Of a stretch of 64,000 nt of DNA, positions 54,812 through 63,859 are shown in pieces (position 1 is the stretch's first letter; each line of letters begins with the position of its first letter). A program made the translations under genes and the position numbers. This DNA is from Streptomyces pactum (GTDB lineage Bacteria > Actinomycetota > Actinomycetes > Streptomycetales > Streptomycetaceae): assembly GCF_002005225.1 (NCBI RefSeq), contig NZ_CP019724.1:4528501-4592500 (forward strand), written 5' to 3'. The notes below the pieces were generated by a model that saw only the letters and a list, made by a program, of their open reading frames with translations, was not told where the DNA came from and searched no databases.

Positions 54812-55426
54812 CTATACCCAACCCCGCTCCCGCGCGAGCCGTACCGCCGCGTGCCGATTCTCGGCGCCGAGCTTGCTCGCGGCCGACGACAGGTAGTTCC
54901 GCACGGTCCCCTCCGCGAGCGCGGCGCGCTCGGCGATCTCCGCGACGGGCGCCCCGTCGGCGGCGTGCTCCAGCACCTCGGCCTCGCGCGCGGTCAGCGG
55001 CGAGTCGCCGGCGGAGATCGCGTCGGCGGCCAACTCGGGATCGACGTAACGGTTTCCGGCGTGCACCGCGCGGATCAGCTCGGCGAGCCGCTGGGCGCTG
55101 ACCGTCTTGGGGACGAACCCGCGCACACCCGCCGCGAGCGCCCGCTTCAGGTGGCCGGGCCGCCCGTGGCTGGTCACGATCAGCACCTTGCAGCCGGGCA
55201 GCTCGGACCGCAGGGATGTGGCGACCTTCACACCGTCCGCGCCGGGCATCTGGAGATCCAGTACGGCCACGTCCGGGTCGTGCGCCCGCGCCATCGCCAG
55301 CGCCTCCGGCCCGGTGGCCGCCTCGGCGACCACGACGAGGTCGTCCTCCAGGGACAGCAGGGCCGCCAGAGCCCCGCGGATGAGGTGCTCGTCGTCGGCG
55401 AGCAGCACGCGCACCGGGGTCGTCAC
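54812..55426 (-). CDS. LuxR/NarL-family response regulator (DesR-like)
   Basis: 204 residues: receiver domain with acidic pair ADDEH (11-12), phospho-acceptor Asp57 in VAVLDLQMPG and the conserved SHG...AAGVRGFVPKT segment, then a LuxR helix-turn-helix (SPLTAREAEVLEHAADGAPVAEIAERAALAEGTVRNYLSSAASKLGAENRHAAV). The GTG at 55426 overlaps the kinase stop (GTGA). Last gene of an ABC-transporter/two-component operon; its natural target is the upstream transporter promoter. Confidence 0.94.
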   Translation of the reverse strand: MTTPVRVLLADDEHLIRGALAALLSLEDDLVVVAEAATGPEALAMARAHDPDVAVLDLQMPGADGVKVATSLRSELPGCKVLIVTSHGRPGHLKRALAAGVRGFVPKTVSAQRLAELIRAVHAGNRYVDPELAADAISAGDSPLTAREAEVLEHAADGAPVAEIAERAALAEGTVRNYLSSAASKLGAENRHAAVRLARERGWV

Positions 55427-56661
55427 GACGCGGCCTCCAGCACTGCCGGGCCGTCCGCCGGCAGCGGCACCTCGGCCGTGAGCCGGAACACGTCCTTGCC
55501 GGCGCGCCCCGCCTCCAGCGTGCCGTCCACCGCGGACAGCCGCTCCCGCAGCCCCGCGAGTCCGGAGCCGCCCGAGGGCCCTGCCCCGGTCGCCTCCGCC
55601 ACCCCGTCGTTCTCCACCGTCAGCACCACACGACCCTCCGTAATCCGTACCGTCACGGCGCACTTCTCCGCGTTGCCGTGCCGCAACACGTTCGTGGTCG
55701 CCTCCCGCACCACCCAGCCGAGCGCCGACTGCACCTCGGCCGGCAGCCCGGCCGTCTCGCCGGTGACCTCCGAGTCGATGCCGGCCGCCGAGAGCACACC
55801 GCGGGCGCCGGCCAACTCGACCTCCAGGGCGACCTCCCGGTAGCCGCGTACGACGTCCCGGACCTCCCGCTGCGACTCCTGGGCGATGCGCTGCACCTCG
55901 ATCATCTGCTCCTCCGCCTCGGGCCGACCGCGCCGGGACAACTGGACGGCCAGTTCGCTCTTGAGCGCGATGACGGCCAGGTTCCGGCCCATCACGTCGT
56001 GCAGGTCCCGCCCGAAGCGCAGCCGCTCCTCGGCGACCGCGAGCCGGGTGCGGGTCTCCTTGGCCTCGTCGAGTGCGTAGACGGCGTTGAGCAGCCAGAC
56101 CGAGAAGATCGAGGTGAAGGCCAGGAACGCGCCCCCCACCAGCACGCTGCACGCCATCGCGAGCGCGGCGAGGCCCGGCAGGCCCAGCGGGAAGGACACG
56201 ACCCCGCCGCCGAGCGCGAAGCCGCCGACGAGGGCGACCACCCGCCGCCGGTCCCGCACCCCGAGGGCGATGACGCCGGCGCCGAAGCACAGCACCACGC
56301 TGAAGACCGTCCCCGCCACGCTGTCCACGGCGTCGCCCCTCGGTCCGCGTTCCGCGAGACCGACCGCGCCGACGGCGATCACCGAGGTGAGAAGGGCGAG
56401 CACCCACAGCAGCCGCACCGGCTGCGCCCGCCGGGCGAGGGTCCAGTCCAGGGACCGGGAGGCGACCAGCATGCAGACCGCGGCGTGTGCGACGGCCGCC
56501 AGGGCCAACCCGGTCGCGAGCCGTGGTCCGGCCCGTTCGACGGCGGACAGGACGATCACGAGGATCTCGATGACTCCGAAGAAGTGGAACGACCACCGCG
56601 TGTACGTCTCCACCTTCGCCGGCGTGCTCTTCCGCCCCCACCAGCGCCTCGGCCTGCGCAT
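55423..56661 (-). CDS. DesK-type sensor histidine kinase
   Basis: 412 residues from ATG 56661. Several transmembrane helices (IEILVIVLSAVE; ATGLALAAVAHAAVCML; LLWVLALLTSVIAVGAVG; GTVFSVVLCFGAGVIALG; LVGGAFLAFTSIFSVWLLNA) lead to the HisKA_3 box LRFGRDLHDVMGRNLAVIALKSEL, then N-box REATTNVLRHGNA and G-box GGSGLAGLRERL. The frame stays open upstream through a nonamer repeat that ends at the permease stop. I prefer the internal start, so the repeat is intergenic, but GAGG is only 2 bp from this ATG and the start is uncertain. Confidence 0.88.
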   Translation of the reverse strand: MRRPRRWWGRKSTPAKVETYTRWSFHFFGVIEILVIVLSAVERAGPRLATGLALAAVAHAAVCMLVASRSLDWTLARRAQPVRLLWVLALLTSVIAVGAVGLAERGPRGDAVDSVAGTVFSVVLCFGAGVIALGVRDRRRVVALVGGFALGGGVVSFPLGLPGLAALAMACSVLVGGAFLAFTSIFSVWLLNAVYALDEAKETRTRLAVAEERLRFGRDLHDVMGRNLAVIALKSELAVQLSRRGRPEAEEQMIEVQRIAQESQREVRDVVRGYREVALEVELAGARGVLSAAGIDSEVTGETAGLPAEVQSALGWVVREATTNVLRHGNAEKCAVTVRITEGRVVLTVENDGVAEATGAGPSGGSGLAGLRERLSAVDGTLEAGRAGKDVFRLTAEVPLPADGPAVLEAAS

Positions 56662-56738
56662 GCCCTCGCTCGCCCCGCTCTCCCTGATCCCGACCGTGGC
56701 CCGGGTCCTGTCCCGGCTCCGGGCCTCGGTCCTGTTCC

Positions 56739-56825
56739 CGCAAGCCCCGCAAGCCCCGCAAGCCCCGCAGGTCCCGCAAGCCCCGCAGGTCCAGCAAGCC
56801 CCGTACGTCCCGTACGTCCCGTACG
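56739..56825. repeat. Tandem nonamer repeat between permease and kinase genes
   Basis: About nine to ten 9-bp units (GGGGCTTGC, GGGACCTGC, GGGACGTAC on the minus strand). They encode GACGAC/GTYGTY if translated, and lie exactly between the permease stop and the kinase start region. Confidence 0.85.
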
Positions 56826-57641
56826 TCAGTGCCGCGGCTCCCAGCGGAACCACCGTCGTACAGCAAACACCGCGACCACGGTCCAGGCCACCGCCGTCGC
56901 CACGGCGCCCAGCGCCTCGTAGGCCGACAGGTCGCCGGTCCAGCCGCCGCGCACCAGGGTGACGACGGGGGTCAGCGGCAGCAGCTCGCAGAAGGAGGCC
57001 AGCCGGTCGGGGAACAGCTCCAGCGGGACGAACATGCCCGAGCCGAGCATCGAGACGAAAGTGAACGGCAGCGGCGTGACCTGTGCGCTCTCACCGGTGC
57101 GGGTGAAGCTCGCGGTGACCGCCGCGAGGGCTGCGCACATCACGAGACCGAGCAGCAGGCCGAGCACCGCCAGGTGGGGCGCGGACGGTGCGGACAGGTC
57201 CAGCAGGGCGAAGCAGCCGGCCGCCAGCAGCAGGCTCTGCACGAGCCCGCTGAGCACGGCCGGCATCGCGGACCCGCTCAGGATCTCGACGTCCCGCAGC
57301 TCACCGGTGCGCAGCCGCTTGAGAACGAGTTCCTCGCGCCGGACGACGAAGACGCCGACGAGGGCCGAGTAAACGGCGAACAGCAGCGAGAAGCCGATCG
57401 CGGCGGGCAGGACGAGCGTGCCGGTGGTCAGCCCGGCCTCGGCGAGGTCCATCTCCTTGGACGCCGACCAGACGCTGAACGGCAGCACCAGCGGCACGAA
57501 GAGGGCGGCGAAGACGGTGCCCTTGTTCCGCCCGAGCAGGGTCAGTTCGGCCCGGGCGAGGGCGGTCATGCGCCCCATCGCCGTGGTGTCCGGGACGTTC
57601 GCGGCGCGCGCCGGGGAGTGCTCGGTGGTCGTGGCGCTCAT
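56826..57641 (-). CDS. ABC-2 type transporter permease
   Basis: 271-residue permease with six hydrophobic helices (FAALFVPLVLPFSVWSAS; LPAAIGFSLLFAVYSALVGVFVV; LSGLVQSLLLAAGCFALLDL; LAVLGLLLGLVMCAALAAVTASF; PFTFVSMLGSGMFVPLELFP; TAVAWTVVAVFAVRRWF). The GMFVPLELFPDRL loop before the last helix is typical of DrrB/YhhJ-like drug and lipid exporters. ATG 57641 overlaps the ATPase stop (ATGA). Confidence 0.93.
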   Translation of the reverse strand: MSATTTEHSPARAANVPDTTAMGRMTALARAELTLLGRNKGTVFAALFVPLVLPFSVWSASKEMDLAEAGLTTGTLVLPAAIGFSLLFAVYSALVGVFVVRREELVLKRLRTGELRDVEILSGSAMPAVLSGLVQSLLLAAGCFALLDLSAPSAPHLAVLGLLLGLVMCAALAAVTASFTRTGESAQVTPLPFTFVSMLGSGMFVPLELFPDRLASFCELLPLTPVVTLVRGGWTGDLSAYEALGAVATAVAWTVVAVFAVRRWFRWEPRH

Positions 57642-58615
57642 GCCGCGTACTCCTTCGTCGTCTTCGTCGTACCCTCGGCCGTCCGCGCGGACGCCTCCTT
57701 CGCGATCCCCAGGAACGCCTCCTCCAGCGACGCCGACCGCACGTCCAGGCGGCGCAGTTCCACCCCGGCCTGGCCGGCCCACACCAGCAGCCCGGTGGCG
57801 GCGCGCTGGAGTTCACGGGTGCGCAGCCTGACCGTCCGGCCGTCGACCTCGTGACCGCTGACGCCCAGCTCGGCGAGTGGCGGCAGGTCGCCCACGAAGT
57901 AGCCCGTGGGCAGCTCGAAGGAGATCCGGGACGGCTGCGCGGCGGTCACCTCGGCCGGGGTCCCGGTGGCGGCGATCCGGCCGTCGTGCATGATCGCGAG
58001 CCGGTCGGCGAGGTTCTCGGCCTCCTCCAGGTAGTGCGTGGTCAGCAGCACCGTCGTACCGCCGTCGCGCAGTGCGCTCACCAACTCCCAGGTGTCCCGG
58101 CGGCCTTCGGCGTCCAGTCCGGTGCTGGGTTCGTCGAGGAAGAGCACCTCGGGGTCGCCGAGCAGCGCGAGCGCCAGGTCCAGGCGGCGCCGCTGGCCCC
58201 CGGAGAGCTGCTTCACGCGGGTGCCGGCCTTGGCCTCCAGCCCGACCATCGCCAGCACCTCCGCCGGCGGTCGGGCCCCGCTCACGCACCCCGCCCACAT
58301 CCGCGCGGTCTCGGCGACGGTCAGCTCGGACGGGAAGCCGCCCTCCTGGAGCATGACCCCGGTGCGGGGGCGTACGGCGGCCCGCTCGGTGTACGGGTCG
58401 TGCCCGAGGACGCGCACCCGGCCGCCGGCCGGAGCGGCGAGGCCCTCCAGCAGCTCGACCGTCGACGTCTTGCCGGCGCCGTTGGTGCCGAGGAGGGCGA
58501 AGACCTCTCCGCGGCGCACGGAGAAGTCGATTCCGCGCACGGCCTCGAACCCGCCCCCGTACACACGTCGCAGGTCGGTGACCTCGATCACGTGCTCGTG
58601 TCCGTTTGTTTGCAT
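57638..58615 (-). CDS. ABC transporter ATP-binding protein (DrrA-like)
   Basis: 325 residues. Walker A GTNGAGKTS, Q-loop VMLQEGGFPSELTV, signature LSGGQRRRLDLALAL, Walker B EVLFLDEPSTGLD, H-loop LLTTHYLEEAENLADR, and a C-terminal regulatory extension (RISFELPTG...LRTRELQ) characteristic of DrrA-type exporters. First gene of the operon ATPase-permease-kinase-regulator, an arrangement associated with envelope-stress or antibiotic-responsive export. ATG 58615. Confidence 0.95.
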   Translation of the reverse strand: MQTNGHEHVIEVTDLRRVYGGGFEAVRGIDFSVRRGEVFALLGTNGAGKTSTVELLEGLAAPAGGRVRVLGHDPYTERAAVRPRTGVMLQEGGFPSELTVAETARMWAGCVSGARPPAEVLAMVGLEAKAGTRVKQLSGGQRRRLDLALALLGDPEVLFLDEPSTGLDAEGRRDTWELVSALRDGGTTVLLTTHYLEEAENLADRLAIMHDGRIAATGTPAEVTAAQPSRISFELPTGYFVGDLPPLAELGVSGHEVDGRTVRLRTRELQRAATGLLVWAGQAGVELRRLDVRSASLEEAFLGIAKEASARTAEGTTKTTKEYAA

Positions 58616-58737
58616 GCCCCAAGCTTTCCGGGCTCCCGGGCCGGACGACAGTGCGGCCCGTCATCACCCGGCATGACAAATGTCAGACGGAGGCCGACCG
58701 GTCTTCCTCCGGCTCCGGAATCACAGGGCGCACGAAA

Positions 58738-58766
58738 AGACCCCGGTCCTTGGAGGACCGGGGTCT
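58738..58766 (-). terminator. Terminator of tRNA-Gly(GCC)
   Basis: 12-bp perfect stem AGACCCCGGTCC with a 5-nt loop; on the minus strand the 3' side runs into TTTT. Confidence 0.88.
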
Positions 58767-58774
58767 GATTCCCG

Positions 58775-58847
58775 AGCGGACGACGAGGCTCGAACTCGCG
58801 ACCTCAACCTTGGCAAGGTTGCGCTCTACCAACTGAGCTACGTCCGC
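58775..58847 (-). tRNA. tRNA-Gly(GCC)
   Basis: 73 nt, no encoded CCA. Acceptor GCGGACG/CGTCCGC; D-loop with GG; anticodon GCC; T-loop TTCGAGC. It is nearly identical in body to the copy at 54,675, differing mainly in the acceptor and T-stem. Confidence 0.95.
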
Positions 58848-58927
58848 ATTGCCCCCGACCGGCCTTCACCGATGGGTGCGAGCACTAGCCTACCTGATCG
58901 AATCGAGTGATCGGTACGGCGATGCAG

Positions 58928-58999
58928 AGCGGGTGACAGGAATTGCACACTGCGCCTTCCCCCTGGAAGGGGGATGTTCTACTACTGAACTACACCCGC
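58928..58999 (-). tRNA. tRNA-Gly(UCC) with aberrant D- and T-arms
   Basis: 72 nt. Acceptor GCGGGTG/CACCCGC and anticodon arm TCCCC-CTTCCAG-GGGGA are perfect (anticodon UCC). The D-loop is AGTAGTA, so it lacks the G18-G19 pair seen in the two GCC isoacceptors. The T-loop is TGCAATT, with G where the universal T/pseudouridine 55 should be, and the T-stem needs a bulge to pair. A normal elbow cannot form. Short variable region; CCA not encoded. Confidence 0.85.
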
Positions 59000-59145
59000 A
59001 TGTTCCGTGAGCTGGGCCTTTCGGCCTCGCCCCTCGGCGTGCTCCAGACTTTAGCTGATCACCCGGGGTGCTGCGCAAGTCGGGTGCCGCGAGGGGCGGC
59101 TGAGCGGCCGTCGGTCACCGGCTCACCGGTCACCGGCCACGGGAA

Positions 59146-59233
59146 GTGCGCACCGGAAGTGCCGCACCGGAAGTGCCGCACCGGAAGGCTCACCGGAAGC
59201 GGCTCACTGCCGAGTGCCTCACTGCCGAGCGGC
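59146..59233. repeat. Short repeats downstream of lsrL
   Basis: Copies of CACCGGAAGTGCC followed by CACTGCCGAGTGCCT/CACTGCCGAGCGGCT in the spacer after the lsrL stop. Confidence 0.65.
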
Positions 59234-59551
59234 TCACTGCGCCTCGGCGAACGCCTCGTACACCTTCTTCGGGATCCGGCCCCGTGCGGGCACGTCCATC
59301 TTGTTCGCCTGGGCCCAGGCCCGGACCGCCGCCGGGTCGGGGGCGACCTCCGTCTGCCGGTACGCCTTGCCGGAACGGGACCGCTTGCGGCCGGCCGACA
59401 CGTACGGCTCGAGGGCCTTGCGCAGTTTCCGGGCATTGGCTTCGTTCAGGTCGATCTCGTACATCCGGCCGTCGACACCGAAGGCGATCGTCTCCGCCGC
59501 TTCCGAGCCGTCGATGTCGTCAAAGAGAGTGACCACGACACGCTGCGCCAC
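59234..59551 (-). CDS. lsrL: Lsr2-family nucleoid-associated protein (LsrL-like)
   Basis: 105 residues: an N-terminal dimerisation beta-sheet (RVVVTLFDDIDGSEAAETIAFGVDGRMYEIDLNEANARKLRKALEPYV), a basic linker (SAGRKRSRSGKAYRQ) and the C-terminal DNA-binding helices (AVRAWAQANKMDVPARGRIPKKVYEAF) with the AT-hook-like RGR. Lsr2 proteins bridge AT-rich DNA and silence acquired genes. From memory S. coelicolor has lsr2 and a second copy, lsrL, just upstream of purSQL; the context here fits lsrL. GTG 59551 with AAGGGA upstream. Confidence 0.93.
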   Translation of the reverse strand: MAQRVVVTLFDDIDGSEAAETIAFGVDGRMYEIDLNEANARKLRKALEPYVSAGRKRSRSGKAYRQTEVAPDPAAVRAWAQANKMDVPARGRIPKKVYEAFAEAQ

Positions 59552-59892
59552 GAATATCGGTCCCTTCGTGCGGCATCTCCGCCATGACGTGCCAGGACGC
59601 CGCGATGATGCCGACTGATCGCCTGTAATTGAGGCAAAGTATCGGCTAATGACATTTCATTTGTACAGTGCCCGGCATTGCAATGGGAAGACCGACTAAA
59701 TCTCTCCGCGTGTCTGTCGCGCAATAGCTGCCCAGGCCCGATCCCGGATCTTTCCCAAAGATTTTCGCGACCGCCTCCCGTCGATGCCGGATCGTGACAG
59801 GGCTCACGTACTTTCCTCCAAGGCTACGCGCGTAGAAATTTTGTACGGGTAGTCTGAAGGAACCTGCTCAGCACCACACACCGGGAGTGCCA
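59552..59892. other. AT-richer divergent promoter region (lsrL / purS)
   Basis: About 340 bp, clearly lower in GC than its surroundings (for example 59640-59700), between divergent lsrL and purS. No gene seen. It presumably carries both promoters and could itself be a target for Lsr2-type binding. Confidence 0.6.
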
Positions 59893-60165
59893 GTGGCACG
59901 CGTCGTAGTCGACGTCATGCTCAAGCCGGAGATCCTCGACCCCCAGGGCCAGGCGGTCCAGCGCGCACTGCCGCGGCTGGGTTTCGAGGGGATCTCGGAC
60001 GTACGTCAGGGAAAGCGATTCGAACTGGAAGTGGACGGGCCGGTCGACGACGCCGCCCTCGCCCGCATCCATGATCTTGCGGAATCCTTCCTCGCCAACA
60101 CCGTGATCGAGGACTTCACCGTCAAGGTCGAGTCCGATGACGTAGTCGCGGGGGCCGTGAAGTGA
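59893..60165 (+). CDS. purS: Phosphoribosylformylglycinamidine synthase subunit PurS
   Basis: 90-residue small subunit that bridges PurQ and PurL in the FGAM synthase complex (FGAR + Gln + ATP to FGAM). The sequence [42 protein letters not shown] is diagnostic. GTG 59893 is chosen over GTG 59887 because GGGAG lies 5 bp upstream. Its stop overlaps the purQ start (GTGA). Confidence 0.96.
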   Translation: MARVVVDVMLKPEILDPQGQAVQRALPRLGFEGISDVRQGKRFELEVDGPVDDAALARIHDLAESFLANTVIEDFTVKVESDDVVAGAVK

Positions 60166-60842
60166 CCGCTCGTATTGGCGTCGTCACTTTCCCCGGCAGT
60201 CTCGACGACCGGGACACGCAGCGCGCGATCCGCGTCGCCGGCGCCGAACCCGTGTCCCTCTGGCACAAGGACAAGGACCTCAAGCAGGTCGACGCCGTGG
60301 TGCTCTGCGGTGGTTTCTCTTACGGCGACTATCTGCGCGCCGGTGCCATCGCGCGCTTCTCGCCGGTGATGGACACCGTCATCGACCAGGCCAAGGCCGG
60401 CCTTCCGGTGCTCGGCATCTGCAACGGCTTCCAGATCCTCACGGAGGCCCACCTGCTGCCCGGCGGGATGCTCGGCAACGACCACCTGCACTTCATCTGC
60501 CGTGACCAGAAGCTGCGGGTGGAGAACGCGGAGACCTCCTGGACCAGCGACTACGCCGCCGGGCAGGAGATCCACATCCCGCTGAAGAACATGGACGGCC
60601 GCTACGTGGCCGACCGGCGCACGCTGGACGAGCTGGAGGCCGAGGGCCGGGTCGCCTTCCGTTACGTGGACTTCAACCCCAACGGCTCGCTCAACGACAT
60701 CGCCGGCATCACCAACGCCGCCGGGAACGTCGTCGGCCTCATGCCGCACCCCGAGCACGCCGTCGAGCCGCTGATCGGCACCGGCCGTACCGACGGCCTC
60801 CCGTTCTTCACCTCGATCCTCAAGAAGCTGGTCAACGCATGA
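60162..60842 (+). CDS. purQ: Phosphoribosylformylglycinamidine synthase subunit PurQ
   Basis: 226-residue class I glutamine amidotransferase supplying ammonia to PurL. The nucleophile Cys is in [11 protein letters not shown], the oxyanion strand in [16 protein letters not shown], and the His/Glu pair in [13 protein letters not shown] 60162 overlaps the purS stop; the stop overlaps purL (ATGA). Confidence 0.97.
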   Translation: MTARIGVVTFPGSLDDRDTQRAIRVAGAEPVSLWHKDKDLKQVDAVVLCGGFSYGDYLRAGAIARFSPVMDTVIDQAKAGLPVLGICNGFQILTEAHLLPGGMLGNDHLHFICRDQKLRVENAETSWTSDYAAGQEIHIPLKNMDGRYVADRRTLDELEAEGRVAFRYVDFNPNGSLNDIAGITNAAGNVVGLMPHPEHAVEPLIGTGRTDGLPFFTSILKKLVNA

Positions 60843-63097
60843 GCCGGACGCCTCTGGACACGGTCGAGCACGCGACCGCGACCCCCGACGTCGAGCTGCC
60901 CTGGGCCGAGCTGGGCCTGAAGAAGGACGAGTACGAGCGGGTGGTGGAGATCCTCGGCCGCCGCCCGACCGGCGCCGAGCTCGCCATGTACTCCGTCATG
61001 TGGTCCGAGCACTGCTCGTACAAGAGCAGCAAGGTCCACCTCCGCCAGTTCGGCGAGAAGGCCCCCGAGTCGGACGCGATGCTCGTCGGCATCGGCGAGA
61101 ACGCCGGTGTCGTCGACGTCGGCCAGGGCTACGCGGTCACCTTCAAGGTCGAGTCGCACAACCACCCGTCGTACGTGGAGCCCTACCAGGGCGCGGCCAC
61201 GGGCGTCGGCGGCATCGTCCGCGACATCATCGCGATGGGCGCACGTCCGGTCGCCGTCGTGGACCCCCTCCGCTTCGGCGCCGCGGACCACCCCGACACC
61301 AAGCGCGTCCTGCCCGGCGTCGTCGCCGGCATCGGCGGCTACGGCAACTGCCTGGGCCTGCCCAACATCGGCGGCGAGGTCGTCTTCGACTCCTGCTACC
61401 AGGGCAACCCGCTGGTCAACGCGGGTGCCATCGGCGTCATGCGGCACGAGGACATCCACCTCGCCAAGGCGTCCGGCGCGGGCAACAAGGTCATCCTCTA
61501 CGGCGCCCGCACCGGCGGCGACGGCATCGGCGGCGCCTCCATCCTGGCCTCCGAGACCTTCGACGACGCCAAGCCGTCGAAGCGCCCGGCCGTCCAGGTC
61601 GGCGACCCCTTCCAGGAGAAGCTCCTCATCGAGTGCACCCTGGAGGCGTTCCAGGAGAAGCTGGTCGTCGGCATCCAGGACCTCGGCGCGGCGGGCCTGT
61701 CCTGCGCCACGTCCGAGCTGGCGTCCAACGGCTCCGGCGGGATGCGCGTCACCCTGGACGACGTACCGCTGCGCGACTCCACGCTCTCGCCCGAGGAAAT
61801 CCTCATGAGCGAGTCGCAGGAGCGCATGTGCGCGGTCGTGGAGCCGGAGAAGGTCGACCGCTTCCTGGAGATCTGCGACAAGTGGGACGTCATCGCCACC
61901 GTCATCGGTGAGGTCACCGACGGCGACCGCCTGGAGATCTTCTGGCACGGCGGCAAGATCGTCGACGTGGACCCGCGCACCGTCGCCCACGACGGCCCGG
62001 TCTACGAGCGCCCCTACGCCCGCCCCGACTGGCAGGACGCCCTCCAGGCCGACGACGCGAACAAGCTGCCCCGGCCGGAGACGGGCGAGCAGCTCAAGGC
62101 CCAGGTCCTGAAGCTGGTCGGGTCCCCGAACCAGGCGTCCAAGCAGTGGATCACCCAGCAGTACGACCACTTCGTGCAGGGCAACACCGTCCTCGCCCAG
62201 CCCGAGGACTCGGGCATGATCCGCGTGGACGAGGAGTCCGGCCTCGGCGTGGCCATCGCGACCGACGGCAACGGCCGGTACGCCAAGCTCGACCCGTACA
62301 CGGGAGCGCAGCTCGCCCTGGCGGAGGCCTACCGCAATGTGGCGACGACCGGTGCGAAGCCCCTCGCCGTCTCCGACTGCCTGAACTTCGGCTCGCCCGA
62401 GGACCCGGCGGTGATGTGGCAGTTCGCGGAGGCCGTGCGCGGCCTGGCGGACGGCTGCCTGCAGCTCGGCACCCCGGTGACCGGCGGCAACGTCTCGCTC
62501 TACAACCAGACCGGCGAGGCCGCCATCCACCCGACCCCGGTGGTCGCGGTCCTCGGCGTCATCGACGACGTGGCCCGCCGCACGCCGGTCGCCTTCCAGG
62601 AGGAGGGCCAACTGCTCTACCTCCTCGGCGACACGCGTGAGGAGTTCGGCGGCTCGGCCTGGTCCCAGGTCATCCACGACCACCTCGGCGGCCTGCCCCC
62701 GCAGGTCGACCTGGAGCGCGAGCGCCTGCTGGCCGAGATCCTGATCTCCGCCTCCCGCGACGGCATGATCGACTCCGCGCACGACCTGTCCGACGGCGGT
62801 CTGGTCCAGGCGGTCGTCGAGTCGGCGCTGCTCGGGGAGAAGGGCGCGCGGCTGGTCGTACCGGACGGACTCGACGCCTTCACCTTCCTGTTCTCGGAGT
62901 CGGCGGGCCGCGCGGTCGTCGCCGTCCCGCGCTCGGAGGAGCTGCGCTTCAACGACATGTGCGGCGCGCGCGGCCTGCCCGCGACCCGCGTCGGTGTCGT
63001 GGACGGGGACGCGGTGGAGGTCCAGGGCGAGTTCTCGCTCCCGCTGGCCGAGCTGCGCGAGGCCCACGAGGGCACGATTCCGGCGCTGCTCGCGTAG
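60839..63097 (+). CDS. purL: Phosphoribosylformylglycinamidine synthase subunit PurL
   Basis: 752-residue small-type PurL (AIRS-fold ATPase). It has the N-terminal [27 protein letters not shown] signature, the ATP/Mg region [43 protein letters not shown], and the second AIRS-half [18 protein letters not shown]...[18 protein letters not shown] 60839 overlaps purQ. With PurS and PurQ it forms the three-protein FGAM synthase found in Gram-positives. Confidence 0.98.
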   Translation: MSRTPLDTVEHATATPDVELPWAELGLKKDEYERVVEILGRRPTGAELAMYSVMWSEHCSYKSSKVHLRQFGEKAPESDAMLVGIGENAGVVDVGQGYAVTFKVESHNHPSYVEPYQGAATGVGGIVRDIIAMGARPVAVVDPLRFGAADHPDTKRVLPGVVAGIGGYGNCLGLPNIGGEVVFDSCYQGNPLVNAGAIGVMRHEDIHLAKASGAGNKVILYGARTGGDGIGGASILASETFDDAKPSKRPAVQVGDPFQEKLLIECTLEAFQEKLVVGIQDLGAAGLSCATSELASNGSGGMRVTLDDVPLRDSTLSPEEILMSESQERMCAVVEPEKVDRFLEICDKWDVIATVIGEVTDGDRLEIFWHGGKIVDVDPRTVAHDGPVYERPYARPDWQDALQADDANKLPRPETGEQLKAQVLKLVGSPNQASKQWITQQYDHFVQGNTVLAQPEDSGMIRVDEESGLGVAIATDGNGRYAKLDPYTGAQLALAEAYRNVATTGAKPLAVSDCLNFGSPEDPAVMWQFAEAVRGLADGCLQLGTPVTGGNVSLYNQTGEAAIHPTPVVAVLGVIDDVARRTPVAFQEEGQLLYLLGDTREEFGGSAWSQVIHDHLGGLPPQVDLERERLLAEILISASRDGMIDSAHDLSDGGLVQAVVESALLGEKGARLVVPDGLDAFTFLFSESAGRAVVAVPRSEELRFNDMCGARGLPATRVGVVDGDAVEVQGEFSLPLAELREAHEGTIPALLA

Positions 63098-63111
63098 AAG
63101 GCCTGTGCAGT

Positions 63112-63143
63112 CGAGGTCCCGTCCGGTTCCGGGCGGGACCTCG
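63112..63143. terminator. Terminator between purL and the Uma2 gene
   Basis: 13-bp stem (CGAGGTCCCGTCC, one G-U) with a 6-nt loop between convergent stops at 63097 and 63149. Confidence 0.88.
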
Positions 63144-63148
63144 CCGTT

Positions 63149-63733
63149 TCAACGCACGTAGCTCTTGAGGATCTCCGTGTCGAGTTCGATGCCGACCGGG
63201 TCGGGGAGGACCAACGTCTCGCCGAACTTCGTGACCCGGGCGTCCCGGTAGCCGCCTACCCGACGGTCCGGGCTGCTGTGCACCGTGACTGTGCGGTTGT
63301 CACGGTCGATCAGCAGGTACAGGGGGATTCCGGCCTGTCCGTACGCGGCTGGCTTCTCGTGCCGGTCCGGTCGGTCGGTGTCCGAGTCGTACGAGGTGAC
63401 CTCGACGACCATGAGTGCTCCGGCCGGGTCGGCCCATTCGCCGTGTCCCGCGAAATGAGCCTCGGGCGCGATCACGGCGTCCGGCCGCGCTCTGCTCTGC
63501 CGGTACGCGTCGACGCGGAGGCCTCGCGCGTGGTAGAGGTCCAGGTCCGGCCGGGCTTGCATACAGCGCTTGGCCAGCCAGGACACGATGGTGTCGTGAT
63601 CCCCGTCGGTCACTCGTTTGACCCCGATCCGTCCGTCGATGAACTCCAACGTGACGGTCTCGGGGGCGGTGGACGCGATCGTTTCGAACTCGTCCACCGA
63701 CATCTGAGACGTGTGCTCGGCCATAACCGTCAT
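63149..63733 (-). CDS. Uma2-family (DUF820) restriction-endonuclease-fold protein
   Basis: 194 residues. VTLEFIDGRIGVKRVTDGDHDTIVSWLAKRC, RARPDAVIAPEAHF, and the PD-(D/E)xK-like core ALMVVEVTSYDSDTDRPDRHEKPAAYGQAGIPLYLLIDRDNRTVTVH are typical of Uma2/DUF820 proteins. These are expanded in Streptomyces and have unknown biological roles. The ATG at 63733 has GGGAGGAGG 6 bp upstream. Candidate catalytic residues (D, ExT, K) are present. Monocistronic, divergent from the partial gene at the right edge. Confidence 0.9.
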   Translation of the reverse strand: MTVMAEHTSQMSVDEFETIASTAPETVTLEFIDGRIGVKRVTDGDHDTIVSWLAKRCMQARPDLDLYHARGLRVDAYRQSRARPDAVIAPEAHFAGHGEWADPAGALMVVEVTSYDSDTDRPDRHEKPAAYGQAGIPLYLLIDRDNRTVTVHSSPDRRVGGYRDARVTKFGETLVLPDPVGIELDTEILKSYVR

Positions 63734-63828
63734 GTTGCACCTCCTCCCAGGCGCGGACCAGCGTTTCGGGGCGGCGGCGCTCCCGGGCCGCCTTTCGCGG
63801 CCAGACACACGTACGAGTGACTCTTGCG

Positions 63829-63854
63829 CGAGATTACGTAGCTACGTAATCTCG
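63829..63854. promoter_or_regulatory. Perfect 26-bp palindrome
   Basis: Arms CGAGATTACGTA and its exact complement around a GC centre, 5 bp before the start of the plus-strand partial gene. Flanked by direct copies of GTACGAGTG at 63811-63819 and 63854-63862. A likely operator. Confidence 0.75.
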
Positions 63855-63859
63855 TACGA

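Noticed and set aside
60662..63067. 801-codon minus-strand frame opposite purL
   Set aside because: purL is unambiguous; the antisense frame has no features.
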